A stretch of DNA of 64,000 nucleotides from Triticum aestivum (taxonomy: Eukaryota; Streptophyta; Magnoliopsida; Poales; Poaceae), in the NCBI RefSeq assembly GCF_018294505.1, contig NC_057809.1:505174506-505238505 (forward strand). The letters run 5' to 3'. Shown piece after piece: positions 34,485 to 45,154 of the stretch. Each line of letters starts with the position of its first letter. The first letter of the stretch is position 1. The translations under genes were made by a program, and so were the position numbers. The notes under the pieces were generated by a model. The model worked only from the letters and a program-made list of their open reading frames with translations, had not been told where the DNA came from and searched no databases.

Positions 34485-34640
34485 GAAAAGATAAGCACTC
34501 TACTTGGCTTGGCTTGCGGATGATAGCCCTTCCCTGGGCCAAGGTTCAGTGACTCAAAGAACTCCCGCAGTAGTGCTGCAAAGCAGAACATGTACGCCAT
34601 GTATCTACTCCAGTTACGCTTCACCAACTTATGCCGGAAC
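34485..34640 (+). repeat. Duplication unit A, last part
   Basis: AGTAGTGCTGCAAAGCAGAA followed by CATGTACGCC matches AGTGGTGCAAAGTAGAA then CACGTACACC near 55728-55755. Similarity fades after this, where unit B is cut by the long-TIR element. Confidence 0.6.
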
Positions 34641-35276
34641 AAGGTAAAAGATCCATGGTCACTGTACGCGTGACCTACCCGGCCGAGCAAGCGTACTTGC
34701 AACATGCACGTGTGCAGACAGACGAATTGGTGGATGCGGCCGGCCCCGCACGGACGCTCGGCTACTCACACCTGCGCGCGTACGTGTGGTGCGCATGCAG
34801 CAGACAGAACGATTGGCCCGCACGCACGCTTCGGTTTGTTAACTCTCAGGCGGTCGGCTGGATCGTCTCCTCCAGCAGCTAGCTTGATCTTAGGAACGGT
34901 GCCATGGCGATGTGAGAATCCTATTTCCAGAGTGCAACATGCCTGCATGGGAGGATCCTAGAAGAGAGCCCAGTATATACTAACTTAAATCGGGCAGTCG
35001 ATCGATCTGGTTGCACCCGTCCGGCCAACGGCCGAAACCGATCGGTAACTAGATTAGTATCTATGTGCTCGAGCGGCTTCTTAGTTGGTCCCCCAAGCTC
35101 ATTAATGAACTCCACGTGCGCAGATTAGTTGAGATTGAGAAACCCTGGTTGGGCTGGGCTGGGGCACGCACGCCATTAATTGCCTAAATCCCTGGTCGAT
35201 CCATCCACCGATCGAGCATTAGCCAAGGGATATGCCTGCATGCCAAGTTGACGAGGGCATATGGACACGTATTTTC
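34641..35276. other. Intergenic, no gene seen
   Basis: Low-repeat sequence with a few short chance reading frames on both strands. No domain, TIR or LTR was recognised. Confidence 0.5.
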
Positions 35277-35704
35277 TCCTTTTTTTTAGTCTGCATATAA
35301 AGCTTGATCAAAGTCAAGCTTTGTAAAATTTGACTAACTTTATACTTCCTCCGTTTTAGTTTATAAATCCTGCGCGTATACCTAAGTTGCCAATTTTATT
35401 ACCCTAATATAAACTATATAACACAAAATTATGCCATTTGAAAATAGAACATCTAAAGTTTATATTGGTATATTTTTTGTAATATATGACTTGTTTTAGG
35501 TTGATCAAGTTGACAACCTAGGGATACACGCACGTCCTGTAAACTGAGAGAAAGGAAGTACTAAAAAAATATCATTATTCATAATATGAAATCAATATAG
35601 TTTTATTACTATCGATGTTCATTTTTTTAATATAAATTTGACCACATTTTGTATAGTTTGATTTTAATCAAATCTTATACGCAAAGTAAAAGAAACGGAG
35701 GGAG
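35277..35704. mobile_element. Stowaway/mariner-type MITE containing a second MITE
   Basis: The right end ACGGAGGGAG at 35695-35704 is followed by the dinucleotide TA. The interior halves are AT-rich, with TTTGACTAACTTTATA on the left and AAATTTGACCACATTTTG on the right, a familiar Stowaway pattern. The left terminus is degraded, so 35277 is approximate. It is split by the element at 35345-35558. Confidence 0.6.
35345..35558. mobile_element. Inner Stowaway MITE, TSD TA
   Basis: The termini CTTCCTCCGTTTTAG on the left and GAGAGAAAGGAAG on the right, with matching sub-terminal TAAATCCTGCGCGTATAC and its diverged complement, form imperfect inverted repeats. TA lies on both sides (35343-35344, 35559-35560). 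It is 214 bp and non-coding. Confidence 0.75.
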
Positions 35705-35706
35705 TA

Positions 35707-36718
35707 CTCCGCTGGAGCCGGGTCTCCAGCTAATGAGTGCCATTGCCCGACCAAACAACCATGCAGTAAATCGTTGACAGCAAGTACCCCTACAGTAACA
35801 GAGTTTGTCCAGCGTTAACAGCAAGTAGGTGTAACAACATGGGATTATATGCTTTTGGGAGTACATGCTATCACGTCTTTTGTCCGTCAGGCATTTGAGA
35901 TTCTGATCTACTCGAGATTGCTGTAAATGGCAAATCGAGAGTGGCATGTGTGGCTCCGTTCCTCCGAATTAAACCAGCACGGAATCGTATGGAGTTAATC
36001 TGTCAATCAATGGATAGATCCAAACCAACAATGAGATCAACTCCACCGCCGACACGTAGACGTGCATGCTCGCTTGCTATTCCAGGTCCGGCTGACTCGC
36101 AATTAAAGGAGAGATAGATCAACTTGACGCAGAAAGAGAGAGATGATACTGCAGCATTAATGGCAAGCATGGATGTGGACAAGTATCGTCGTCATAAGAC
36201 AGGCGCATTAATCACAGGGCGTGCGCACGCGCTTAAACAAACACACTGGGCCAGGAGACATCGAGTTATATTTGTGGTGTCACGGGCAGGCAGATCAGTA
36301 AGAACAGCAGGGGGAATTGCAGGTTTAGCCAGCACCCGGGCCAGGGATTAATGGTATCCCAAGCATCCTGTCCCCTAATTTCTCCTCGCTTTCTATGTCG
36401 CCTATGGTCCTCCTAATCTGATACGCGCGCGCCAAACTTTAACAGAATGGGCGAGCATGATATATCGCTTGCATAGGGGATCGACGGTTGAGATGATGGA
36501 AATAAGTATCGAGTTTGTAATAGAAGTGTGTGCAAAGTTTCACTCGGTTGAGATGATATAGCGCTAGCAAGGTGTCAATTGAGCATGACTTGTGATACAT
36601 GCGTTCACAGGAAATCTCGAAGCAACATGCTAATCAAAATAAAACTGTGATCACTTATAGTACCCCCAAAATTGTACTGCATTTTCAAACTGGAAATAAT
36701 CTACACTTTTTTCACTAA
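35707..36718. other. Intergenic, no gene seen
   Basis: Ordinary intergenic sequence with only short frames. CGGTTGAGATGAT occurs twice (near 36486 and 36545). No transposon boundary was found. Confidence 0.5.
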
Positions 36719-36726
36719 TAAAGAAA

Positions 36727-37478
36727 GAGCTCTTTTACAGTGCCCATGAATTAATATAAGCCGTCTATTTCTGGCAATCCAATGGCCAGTATGCTCCGGT
36801 ACTCCATCTTTTGTTCCAGGGAGTACTGAGTCGATGAGTCACTGAGTACCCTAATCTAAGGGGCAAAACGGTAATCGCATCAAAATCATTTTATGGTTAT
36901 TTATTTTGAGGATATTTTGATATTCCCCCCTGTAACATCTGGTTCGTACAAATGTCGCGCTGCACTCGTTTCCGTCCATGAACGCCGCATCCACTGCGAT
37001 CTGCTTCGCATGCTACCGCCGCCGTGCTTGTGTCCTCCACAATCAGGTCGGAAACTCGCACGTTCTAATCCCTGAACATAATGGATGGATTTGTGAAGCC
37101 CAGTAGTGCATCCTCAAGCTGGAGGAATGCAGCGGATGGATACACTGTCCCAGGCTTTTCACCAGACGATGCACCAGCGGAGAATCAACGGAGACATCGA
37201 GGGCAAGAGCCGAGCGTGCAGCCGACGGTGCGATTGCCATGGGCGACGGCAACAATTCTGCTGGACTGAAGAGAAATTTTCAATCTGGCTGGCGGCGGCG
37301 GCACCTACTAGCCTCACGGCTGGGATGCAGGATCGATCGTAAACTTTTTTCTATGAAGCTGAATGATCGGGCCTCTATCGTAAAAGGTCTAACTTACCCT
37401 TCATCATGGACGGCTAGATCTGTTTGGTACTCCGGTTAATGCCATGGGAGTACCAGGTAGGGTACCGTAAAAGAGCTC
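36727..37478. mobile_element. Non-autonomous TIR transposon with 8-bp TSD
   Basis: The left end GAGCTCTTTTACAGTGCCC faces the right end GGGTACCGTAAAAGAGCTC. Further in, CTCCGGTACTCC is matched by GTACTCCGG on the other side. The flanks TAAAGAAA (36719-36726) and TAAAGGAA (37479-37486) match at 7 of 8 bases. The 752-bp interior includes a GC-rich portion (about 36950-37330) that may be captured sequence. An 8-bp duplication points to hAT-like insertion, but an ageing Mutator-like element is possible. No transposase is encoded. Confidence 0.7.
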
Positions 37479-37486
37479 TAAAGGAA

Positions 37487-38055
37487 TTAGTGTTTCTGCC
37501 CATCTCTCGGCAATTTTGCAGAAAACCACCTACCATTTTCGGAAATCAACCCGTGGTCTTGTTTTAAAGTTAATAAGAAAAACATCATTTCTTGCGGAAA
37601 ACCCCTTGATCTTTTAGTTAATCAACCAACAGCCCTGTTTTAAGTGAATCCAGGAATCCTTCTTTTGCATAAAGCCTATGATATTTCATTTAGTAAACCC
37701 GCAATCCATCTAGAAAATAACATTATTTTAGTGGCAGATTCAGATGCATTTTAAGAACATCCCTAACTTCTAAACTCTAACTTCAATTCTAACATGCAAT
37801 ATACGGAAGTTATCAAAAAATGTGTGGAATTTGAATACGATGTTGTTTTACCTATTAAATCTTTTTAAATGCTATTTTGGATGCAACCTTAATCAATAGC
37901 GCACTACTCGTCTTTCTTTTGTACCGATGTAGATCCGATTGGAAATCAATGCCTCAACGAAACCACATTAGAGACAAAAGAAATATTCTATAAACTGGCA
38001 TGCACGCCTCGACAAAATCTCGCGGGGGAAAACGAAGCAGATTTCTCTTCTTATG

Positions 38056-38057
<2 letters not shown>
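37487..38057. other. Intergenic, no gene seen
   Basis: AT-rich sequence with short chance frames only. The LTR-derived region that follows may begin somewhere after 37950, but I cannot place its edge. Confidence 0.45.

Positions 38058-38119
<62 letters not shown>
38058..38119. repeat. (GA)31 microsatellite
   Basis: An uninterrupted GA repeat of 62 bases, likely polymorphic. The long serine/leucine frame reading across it on the minus strand is an artefact of the repeat. Confidence 0.97.
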
Positions 38120-38122
<3 letters not shown>

Positions 38123-38149
38123 TAGAATTGATCACATTCGAACGCGTTA

Positions 38150-39979
38150 TGGTTATGTGAGCACTGCTACTCTTGTAGGAGTTCTTAGATTTCCCTGAAA
38201 AGGAAGGGTGATATAGTGCAACAGCAGAAAGTATTTCTCTCAAATAAGAACCAAGATTTATCAAGCCATTAAGAGGCAACACACATACAATGTTAGTAGC
38301 ACCTGCACACAAACAAAATAACCGCTTACACCCAACAAAGGCAAGGGGGGTCGTCACTCCCCTTGTTTTTGCTAGCCACAAGGTTAAAAGCTAATAATAG
38401 TAAAGATAGCAAAGGATAATAGTAACTAGGATAATGATAGAAAATTGGTAGCAACTATCGGAACTTGTAAATATATGGAGAATGGACCCGGGGTCATAGG
38501 TTCACTAGAGTCATCTCTCTCGAAGGCAGTATAGCGATGGGTAAACCAATTACTGTTGGGCAATTGACAAAATTGCGCAAAGTTAGGAAGATCATCCAAG
38601 GCATAATCATTATATAGGCATCCTGCTTGCATCTACTACTGTTACTCCTCCAATCGACCGCTACCCAGCATGCATCCATGGCATTAAGTTCAGAACAAAC
38701 AGAGTAACACTTTAAGAAAAATGACACGATGCAGACAAAATAAACCCAATCAATATAAAAAACCCATTGTTTTACCATCAATGCCAACAATATAATACAT
38801 GTCTCGCTAGCCCTTCTGTCACGAGGTGAGGACATTGCAAGATTGAAAACCCATCACAAAGCACCTCTCCTACTGAAGATAAATCAATCTAATTGGCCAA
38901 AGCAAATAGATAGATTGGAGAGAAATACAAAGCTATAACAACCATGCATAATAAAGTTCAGAAAAGATCAATTACTTTCAATACATAATCTGATTATAAA
39001 CCCACAATTCATTGGATCCCAACAAACACACCGCAAAAGAAGATTACACCGGATAGAAGTCCAAGAAGATCGAGGAGAACATGGTACTCCCTCCATTCCC
39101 TTATACAAGGCCACAAACTCAAATTACAGATACCAAGGCAAAATTTAATGACTGCTTTTCAAGCAACTTTTATCTTCGTTAACCAGGATCATTAATACGT
39201 CTGCATGCATGGAAGGAAGCAATGGGAAGGAAGTAGCATAGTGTCATTATGACTACATGCATGCAAGTATTAAACAAGTTGCTAGTATGAGAAAACATCA
39301 TTAATTTTTGCCCCGATCACTGTTAGTGGCTTGTATAGATGCAAAATGTAATTTTTATAGTGGCCTTGTATAAGGGAATGGAGGGAGCACTGAAGATCAA
39401 AGAGAGAAAATAAACCATCTATGTACTAGCTATGGACTCGTAGGTCTGTGGTAAACTACTCATGCATCATCGCAAGGCAGCAAGGATGATGTAGAAACCT
39501 TCCGTGATCGATTCTCCATTTGGAAGAGTACTGAAAAATGCCTCCAGATGGGATCGCGGAAGAACAGAAGATTGCGCCAGCAGAAAAAGTGTTTCTGGTG
39601 GATCCCTATTGGTTTGGGAATATTTGTGAATTTATAGGCTTGGAATTTGGTCAAACGAAGTTGCATGGGCCCACGAGCTCAGGGGAGCACCTACCCACTG
39701 GGGCATGCCCTGTGAGGTCGTGGCTCTCTTGTAGCTCTTCTGGCCACCTTCTGAAGCTTTTAGGGTCCCTTCTGGTCCAGAAAAAATCAAGGTAAAGTTT
39801 CATCGTGTTTGGACTGGTCCCTTCTGGTCCCAGTGCAAGCAAAAAACTAGAGCTGGCACTGGGCATTGGGTTAATAGGTTAGTTCCAGAAAATGATATAA
39901 ATAACATATAAAGCATGAAAGATTGATAATATAATAGCACGAAACAATCAAAAATTATAAATGCGTTGAAGACGTATCA
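38150..39979 (-). mobile_element. Minus-strand LTR retrotransposon fragment (Triticeae gypsy-like LTR)
   Basis: Read on the minus strand the sequence starts TGATACGTCTTCAACGCATT at 39979, the same LTR start style as at 187. It continues through TCCTATAAATTC-like leader sequence near 39635 and a long non-coding stretch to about 38150. That stretch has features I recognise from Triticeae LTR sequence, for example GACCTACGAGTCCATAGCTA. No coding domains are present. The 39979 edge meets unrelated sequence cleanly, so it is a solo or truncated LTR. The left edge is approximate and no TSD was found. A Stowaway MITE sits inside. Confidence 0.65.
39087..39387. mobile_element. Stowaway/mariner MITE
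   Basis: The termini form a perfect 28-base inverted repeat beginning CTCCCTCCATTCCCTTATAC. The element is 301 bp and non-coding. TA precedes it at 39085-39086. The right flank reads CA, so one copy of the TA target duplication seems mutated. It lies in the minus-strand LTR fragment, whose sequence continues on both sides. Confidence 0.9.
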
Positions 39980-39984
39980 ATCGG

Positions 39985-40542
39985 CATCTAGAATATTAAA
40001 CAAAAAATACATGATTTTTTTCATGTTGAATCTAATGATACCGGGTTGATATTATGGATTTTGATATATTTCTCTTCATTTTTAATCAAACTTAAAAGGT
40101 TTAACTTTTCAAAGAAGTAATACACTTTATTTTTTTAAGTAGAGCAACAAAGCACATCCAACCCTTCTAGTTTTAGATGATAGACTAAGGTGAGCATCAA
40201 TTTATGACTAGTCATACCGGTGTAAGAACATACCAATAAAAGCCATCCTTTTTTAAAAGATGGATGTTAATAGCTTTCTTGACACCGATGCACTTCCTCT
40301 TGATATCTTTCGCATTTTATTTTATTTTTTGCTTCTTGACATCGATGCACTGCTTCCACCACCAACTTGGTTTTGTTTCTCACTTGAAGGAACGACTAGC
40401 AAAGGTTCTACGTGTTGTTGAAAGAAAACAATGAAAGAAGCAGGATATCAAGGCATTAGTACATTCTAGGAAATGTAGAAAATCCATTTGCGTTGCACGG
40501 CCGTAAATAAAGAGAAGGCAAGGCAACTCGGCATATGCGGCC
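39985..40542. other. Intergenic, no gene seen
   Basis: AT-rich sequence between the LTR fragment and the first promoter-side MITE. CTTCTTGACATCGATGCACT and CTTTCTTGACACCGATGCAC, near 40331 and 40273, form a short imperfect direct repeat. No coding evidence. Confidence 0.5.
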
Positions 40543-40544
40543 TA

Positions 40545-40867
40545 CTCCCTTCTTTTTGGTTTATAGGGCTTATTTCAAAATTTTAGTTTTTCTATTTTAT
40601 AAGGCTCAATTTGGTTGTTCCCCATCACATGTTCGGACTTCAAGGTGCATTAAATCATTGCATGCAAGTATTAAGAGAAAACTGACCAATGCATGTACTT
40701 TATGCATGCATGCATTGCAATTAATGCATTCGTAAACATGATTTTTTGAGAAAAACAAAATCATTAATTGGATGTTTTTGCAAACTACAAAAAATATTTT
40801 ACCACTCATCATCTATCTTGGTTGGTGAGATTTTTGAATTGAGTCTTATAAATCGAAAAAAAGGGAG
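40545..40867. mobile_element. Stowaway MITE upstream of the RSL gene, TSD TA
   Basis: The left end CTCCCTTCTTTTTGGTTTAT faces the right end ATAAATCGAAAAAAAGGGAG as imperfect inverted repeats. TA flanks both sides (40543-40544, 40868-40869). It is 323 bp and AT-rich, and lies about 0.9 kb upstream of the RSL start codon. Confidence 0.85.
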
Positions 40868-41011
40868 TAGCTGAGCCGCGCTGCATGGCATGGCCACGTG
40901 AGAAGAGAGGGGTCGGGAATCTGCAGCGCGTGGGAGAGCCCGTCGCCTCCGCCGCGCCTTCTGCCCCCTGCCTCCCCGCCACCCAAATGGGTCGCCGTTC
41001 CTCTTCCTTCA

Positions 41012-41283
41012 GGCTGGTCACAATGGGCAAGAACATAAGCTAGTAACTTCACACTTCCCTAGACTATGTTACTACCTCCATAGTGGGTAGGAACATCTAT
41101 GTAGTGTCATGCAATGATGTATTTATTAGGTTATAGACTCATTGTTTCTTGGAGTGTGTGATGTTCCGGTAACTTAGCTAGTTACCACAAGCACCTCTCT
41201 CTTCATTAAATACATGCCACATAAGCAAAGTTGTATTGGAGTGTGTGATGTTACTCCTAAGTTCCTCCCCACTGTGACCAGCC
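41012..41283. mobile_element. MITE in the RSL promoter, TSD TCA
   Basis: The left end GGCTGGTCACAATGGG is the inverted match of the right end CCCACTGTGACCAGCC with one mismatch. TCA occurs at 41009-41011 and 41284-41286 as a 3-bp target duplication. It is 272 bp. The 3-bp duplication and the GGCTGGTCA-type terminus suggest a Tourist/PIF-Harbinger relative. It ends about 300 bp upstream of the TATA box. Confidence 0.88.
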
Positions 41284-41581
41284 TCAGTTCGGTTGGATCC
41301 GCACTGCTCACACAATCCCTCCTTCAGTCCTTGATTTCGGAGCTCCGCTGAGTGAACAAACCCGATTGCCCGATACCCGCGATGGAGCTGGCGGGCGAGT
41401 TCTTCAGGCTCGCTCCGGGAACAGAGGAGACACAGCTACGGCAAGGATCGGCAGCTCAATCAGCTAGCTAACTCAAGCATTTAATGCGGATGTACTTTGT
41501 ATAATCCTCCCCACGCCCAGTGTTTTGTTGTAGCGGCCCCCCATGTGCCCGCCGTGGCCCGGGCCTGTGCGCCGCGGCATG

Positions 41582-41589
41582 TATATATA
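41582..41589 (+). promoter_or_regulatory. TATA box of the RSL gene
   Basis: TATATATA is followed by a GC-rich stretch and lies about 170 bases before the start codon. Transcription would be expected to begin near 41610-41620, giving a leader of about 145 bases. No other TATA element competes nearby. Confidence 0.65.
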
Positions 41590-41760
41590 GCCGGCGCATG
41601 GCGCGAAGGCAGCACACAGCTCGCCGCTTATCGCACAGCGCAGAGCTCGATCGAGGTGCAACACTCTGCTAGATTACATCACATAGCTAACTTGGTTTAG
41701 CTGCTGCCACGCACGGAAACTACTGGTACTAGCTAGCTAGGTAGCTACGTGATCGTGATC

Positions 41761-42735
41761 ATGGCCTTAGTGCGGGAGCCGATGGTGATGTACGACGCCG
41801 GCTTCGACGCCGAAGCATCCGCGTTCGACGCGCTCGGCTACAGCGGCCACGACGCGCTGCTCGGAGGCGTCGACGCGGCGGCGCTCTTCGGGGGCTACGC
41901 CTACGCCCACGACGAGCCAACCGGCGCCGCCAGCGCCTACGTGCGGAACAGCGCGAGCTGGGCGAGCGCGGGGCCTTCAGTGCTCTCGTTCGGCCACGGC
42001 GCGCGGGGCCACGCGGCCCAGCAGGAGGTCGTGGAGGAGGAGCCCGACTGCGACGCGTGGGTGGACGACATGGACGTAGATCAGGGCCATCAGCACGCGG
42101 CGCCGGCGTCGACCATAGGGTTTGACCCGGCCACGGGCTGCTTCAGCCTGACTCAGAGTTCCGTCGGCGCGCGGCGGCCGTTCGGGCTCCTGTTCCCGGG
42201 CACGTCCAATGGCTCGCCCGATGCCGCGACGCCGGCGCGCGGTTCCTCGAAGCGATCGTACGCGGACCAGGACGCGGAGCCGCGGACCACCAAGAAGCCG
42301 TGCGGTGCGAGCAGGAAGACGAGCAAGGCGAAGCCGGCGGCGCCCACCACTACCTCGCCCAAGGGGGACCCGCAAAGCCTCACCGCAAAGGTAAATTCGG
42401 TACCGAATCTTTTTACTGCTCGAATCCATTATACATTGCGTTTCCTTGGGGATTTCAAAAGATCTGAACGTACCGTTCTGTGTGCGCAGAACCGGCGGGA
42501 GAAGATCAGCGAACGGCTCCGGACACTGCAGGAGCTGGTGCCCAACGGCACCAAGGTCGACATGGTCACCATGCTCGAGAAGGCATTCAGCTACGTCAAG
42601 TTCCTGCAGCTGCAAGTCAAGGTGCTGGCGACGGACGAGTTCTGGCCGGCGCAAGGGGGAACGGCGCCGGAGATCTCCCAGGTGAAGGAGGCGTTGGACG
42701 CCATCTTATCGTCGCAGAGGGGGCAACTGAACTGA
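41761..42735 (+). CDS. bHLH transcription factor, RSL (ROOT HAIR DEFECTIVE SIX-LIKE) group, two exons
   Basis: Exon 1 is 41761-42390 (210 codons) and exon 2 is 42490-42735, giving 291 residues. The intron (42391-42489) has GT...AG ends. The N-terminal half is alanine-rich and contains CDAWVDDMD, seen in RSL proteins, followed by a basic [14 protein letters not shown] that may aid nuclear import. The bHLH covers roughly residues 203-258. Its basic part is PQSLTAK joined to [11 protein letters not shown], with the E-box-contacting glutamate at residue 214. Helix-loop-helix sequence [18 protein letters not shown] and [18 protein letters not shown] follow. The C-terminal [16 protein letters not shown] resembles grass bHLH085/086-type RSL proteins. 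RSL factors promote root-hair initiation and growth; this role is inferred from family. The ATG at 41761 fits the family start (an in-frame GTG at 41749 is unlikely). Two MITEs lie upstream. No frame lesion is seen. Confidence 0.93.
   Translation: MALVREPMVMYDAGFDAEASAFDALGYSGHDALLGGVDAAALFGGYAYAHDEPTGAASAYVRNSASWASAGPSVLSFGHGARGHAAQQEVVEEEPDCDAWVDDMDVDQGHQHAAPASTIGFDPATGCFSLTQSSVGARRPFGLLFPGTSNGSPDAATPARGSSKRSYADQDAEPRTTKKPCGASRKTSKAKPAAPTTTSPKGDPQSLTAKVNSVPNLFTARIHYTLRFLGDFKRSERTVLCAQNRREKISERLRTLQELVPNGTKVDMVTMLEKAFSYVKFLQLQVKVLATDEFWPAQGGTAPEISQVKEALDAILSSQRGQLN
42391..42489 (+). other. RSL intron, readable in frame
   Basis: The donor is AAG|GTAAAT and the acceptor GTGCGCAG|AAC. The length is 99 bases (33 codons) with no stop, so an unspliced message stays open and would place 33 extra residues between PQSLTAK and NRREK. 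Splicing is supported because it restores the continuous bHLH basic region. Confidence 0.92.
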
Positions 42736-43292
42736 ACTGCTTAGCTAGCCTCCGTGGCAAACATATGGTAGAGATTAATCAGTAACGAACCACCTCGTTC
42801 GAAGATAAATAAGGAGGCATATGCAAACGTACATGCTCTGGTTTACTCTCCCCACTATGTAACCTTTTACAGGGGACTTAGGTTGCGTTATATATTCGTA
42901 CTTGATCTGATGCAGGGATGTAGAGGGAGAGAGGTTTAACATTTTGTTAATCCTAAGATTTTTATAAAATTTAGTTTTATTACATTGTTTCTATAGTTAA
43001 TTAAATTGAACCCCAATACCCAACGAGCGTTCTTTGTGGGGCTTGGCAATAACGAACGTTTTCCATGGCAAATTATTCGTCAAGCCCAATGTCGAAACTG
43101 GATTTGAATCTACATGACTAATGCTTGTACCAATGTGATGAACTTTTTTCAGAAAAAAATCATGCCTTTATAAAAGGTTGTTTTCAGTACTTAGGGAATA
43201 CCACAAGTACGCTAATTACCCATGTAGGATATGACGACTACAAAAAAAAACCCCTAAGAAAATACTATTTCTCTTTACAGGGACGTGGGTGA
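42736..43292. other. RSL 3' flank
   Basis: This holds the probable 3' UTR (AATAAG-type hexamers near 42807) and AT-rich intergenic DNA. No further exon is seen. Confidence 0.5.
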
Positions 43293-43327
43293 GGGGGGGG
43301 GGGGGGGGGGGGGGGAGAGGGGGGGGG
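43293..43327. repeat. Poly-G tract
   Basis: A run of 23 G, AGA, then about nine more G. The length may be unreliable in the assembly. Confidence 0.85.
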
Positions 43328-45154
43328 GTGCAAATATCGTTATCTCACCCGCACACTTCTTCTAGCTTCATGCTACTACTTGTATGAGCCATGTGGTGAG
43401 ATAAGGGCAACAACCGAATCCTCAAAAGATATCCCTTCAAATTGCTCGCCAAATCTTATCTCCTCAAATACAAGGAGTTAAAAAATGTGTAGAGCTAACC
43501 GACACTCAAATCTAACTTCTCAAATCCAAATTGAGCACAAATATGTCTTTCAAAAATGAAATTTGAAACTAGATTAAGAACACATAGGGCATAATTTTAC
43601 ATATTAGTTCATACACAACATCATACTAAGCGTAAAATTAAATCTAACCCAAGCTAAATTTAAGCTAAAACAAGCACAAATCATAGTCGGAGTCGAGATT
43701 TATCACCGCGAGCTGTAGGAGCCCGATGCCTTGCCATCATGGGTCCCCATGGGCATCTTCAGCACCGTCTTGTTGTCGGTGTCAGCGAGATTTATGACAA
43801 CAGGCGGCACTTGTGATTCCCGGTGCTCAGTGTGTGCTGTGTGCCGCCACGACCCATGGGTCAGTGAGGAAGGCGACAACAGGCGTAACATCGACGTGCT
43901 CGGCGGAGAGCTGCACGTCAACAACGTAGTGCTCCTCCTCCTCCTTCCATTGGTGGAGGGGCAACACGTGGCCACTGCCATACACCGCTACCTGACATGG
44001 GGCTCCTCATCCTATGATGACGACGATTCAGCGGCGATGTTGGATTTCTCCTCCTCTGCCTCCTCCACTGGCACGATGACCAACCGGAGATGTTGGCGGG
44101 AGCAGGCAAAGAGATGTGTGGAGAGCATCCTCACCGTGTGGAATAAGGCGACGCGGCAGTGAATTGAGGGCGTGACTTTTGGGCGGTGGTGGTGGCGTAT
44201 CAGGCGACTGCGGTGATTTCAAGCCCAATTCCGACGATTTTTGGGTAAAATGGGCAACGATGGGAAAGACCTAGGGTTTAAGTGAGGCGCCAGTGGGAAT
44301 TTATAGCCACAGGAGGCCAATTACGTGATGCGCCAACGGGTGTGTCATTTTCTTAACGAGAAGAGCTAGCATCGAAAAATGAGTGTTTGCTGCTGAAATT
44401 TGAAGAGGAGAGGAATCTTTTGAGGCTTTTCTCCTAAAAAATGCCAATATCAGGAATTAAGGATTATTCAGGGTTCGGTTAGATATGACCTAATGGATCT
44501 TCAAAGCTGGTCTTCAAATAGCTTGGGTATATGTCCGTTTTTATGTCTGGACGTGGTCCAGAGACATGATGCGGGAGTCGGCCATCGAACCATAGCCGCA
44601 AACATCCGCCTCTATTTATGATTTTTAAGAAATTAACCTCGCCAAATTAACCTTCCGCTTATAGAAAGTCGATCTTCCACCGAATAGAAATCAACCTTTC
44701 ATCATTTGAATCAACCTTCTGCCATTTAAGGTATAACTATAGCAAAATAATTACTCCCGTAATTTTTTAGGTGCAACAGTTAATGCAGATTTGTTTTCTC
44801 TTTTAATCCAATGAGCTAATTAATTTGGAGTAATTATCAAGGTAATTAACAGAGTAATAAATCTACGCTTTTAATGCGGAGTAATTAACAAATGACTAAG
44901 AAATATGCGTTTTTAATGCGGAGTAATTAACGCACGATCCTAACCTGCTCTTGGTCCCGGACGTGGGTACGCGGTGGCTTTTGATTGGCCACACGGATGT
45001 GTAGACTCTTGTAAAGCCTCCATGTTTGGTATCGAATTGCAGGTAAAATATGATCTAAATCGCTCGACAGATCGATACAGGACCATATTAGATGGCGCCA
45101 CACGTCCGGACTGCGTGGTTCGAACGGATGCGGACAGTATGAAAGTGCGGGATA
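43328..45154. other. Intergenic between RSL gene and unit B
   Basis: A GC-rich portion (43690-44240) contains a 143-codon frame at 43731-44162 (+) and an overlapping antisense frame with PPVVINLADTDNK. Neither is recognised with confidence. Weak inverted similarity between AACCGAATCCTCAAAAGAT near 43411 and AGGGTTCGGTT near 44469 hints at an old TIR element. GCGGAGTAATTAAC repeats near 44876 and 44920. I call no gene here. Confidence 0.4.

Noticed and set aside
38041..38381. 137-codon minus-strand frame with serine-leucine repeats
   Set aside because: Produced by translation of the GA microsatellite.
41749..41760. Upstream GTG as RSL start
   Set aside because: Plant nuclear genes rarely start at GTG, and the ATG at 41761 fits the family N-terminus.
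41977..42654. 225-codon minus-strand frame over the RSL gene
   Set aside because: Arginine-rich shadow of a GC-rich coding exon. It ignores the clear splice sites and bHLH domain on the plus strand.
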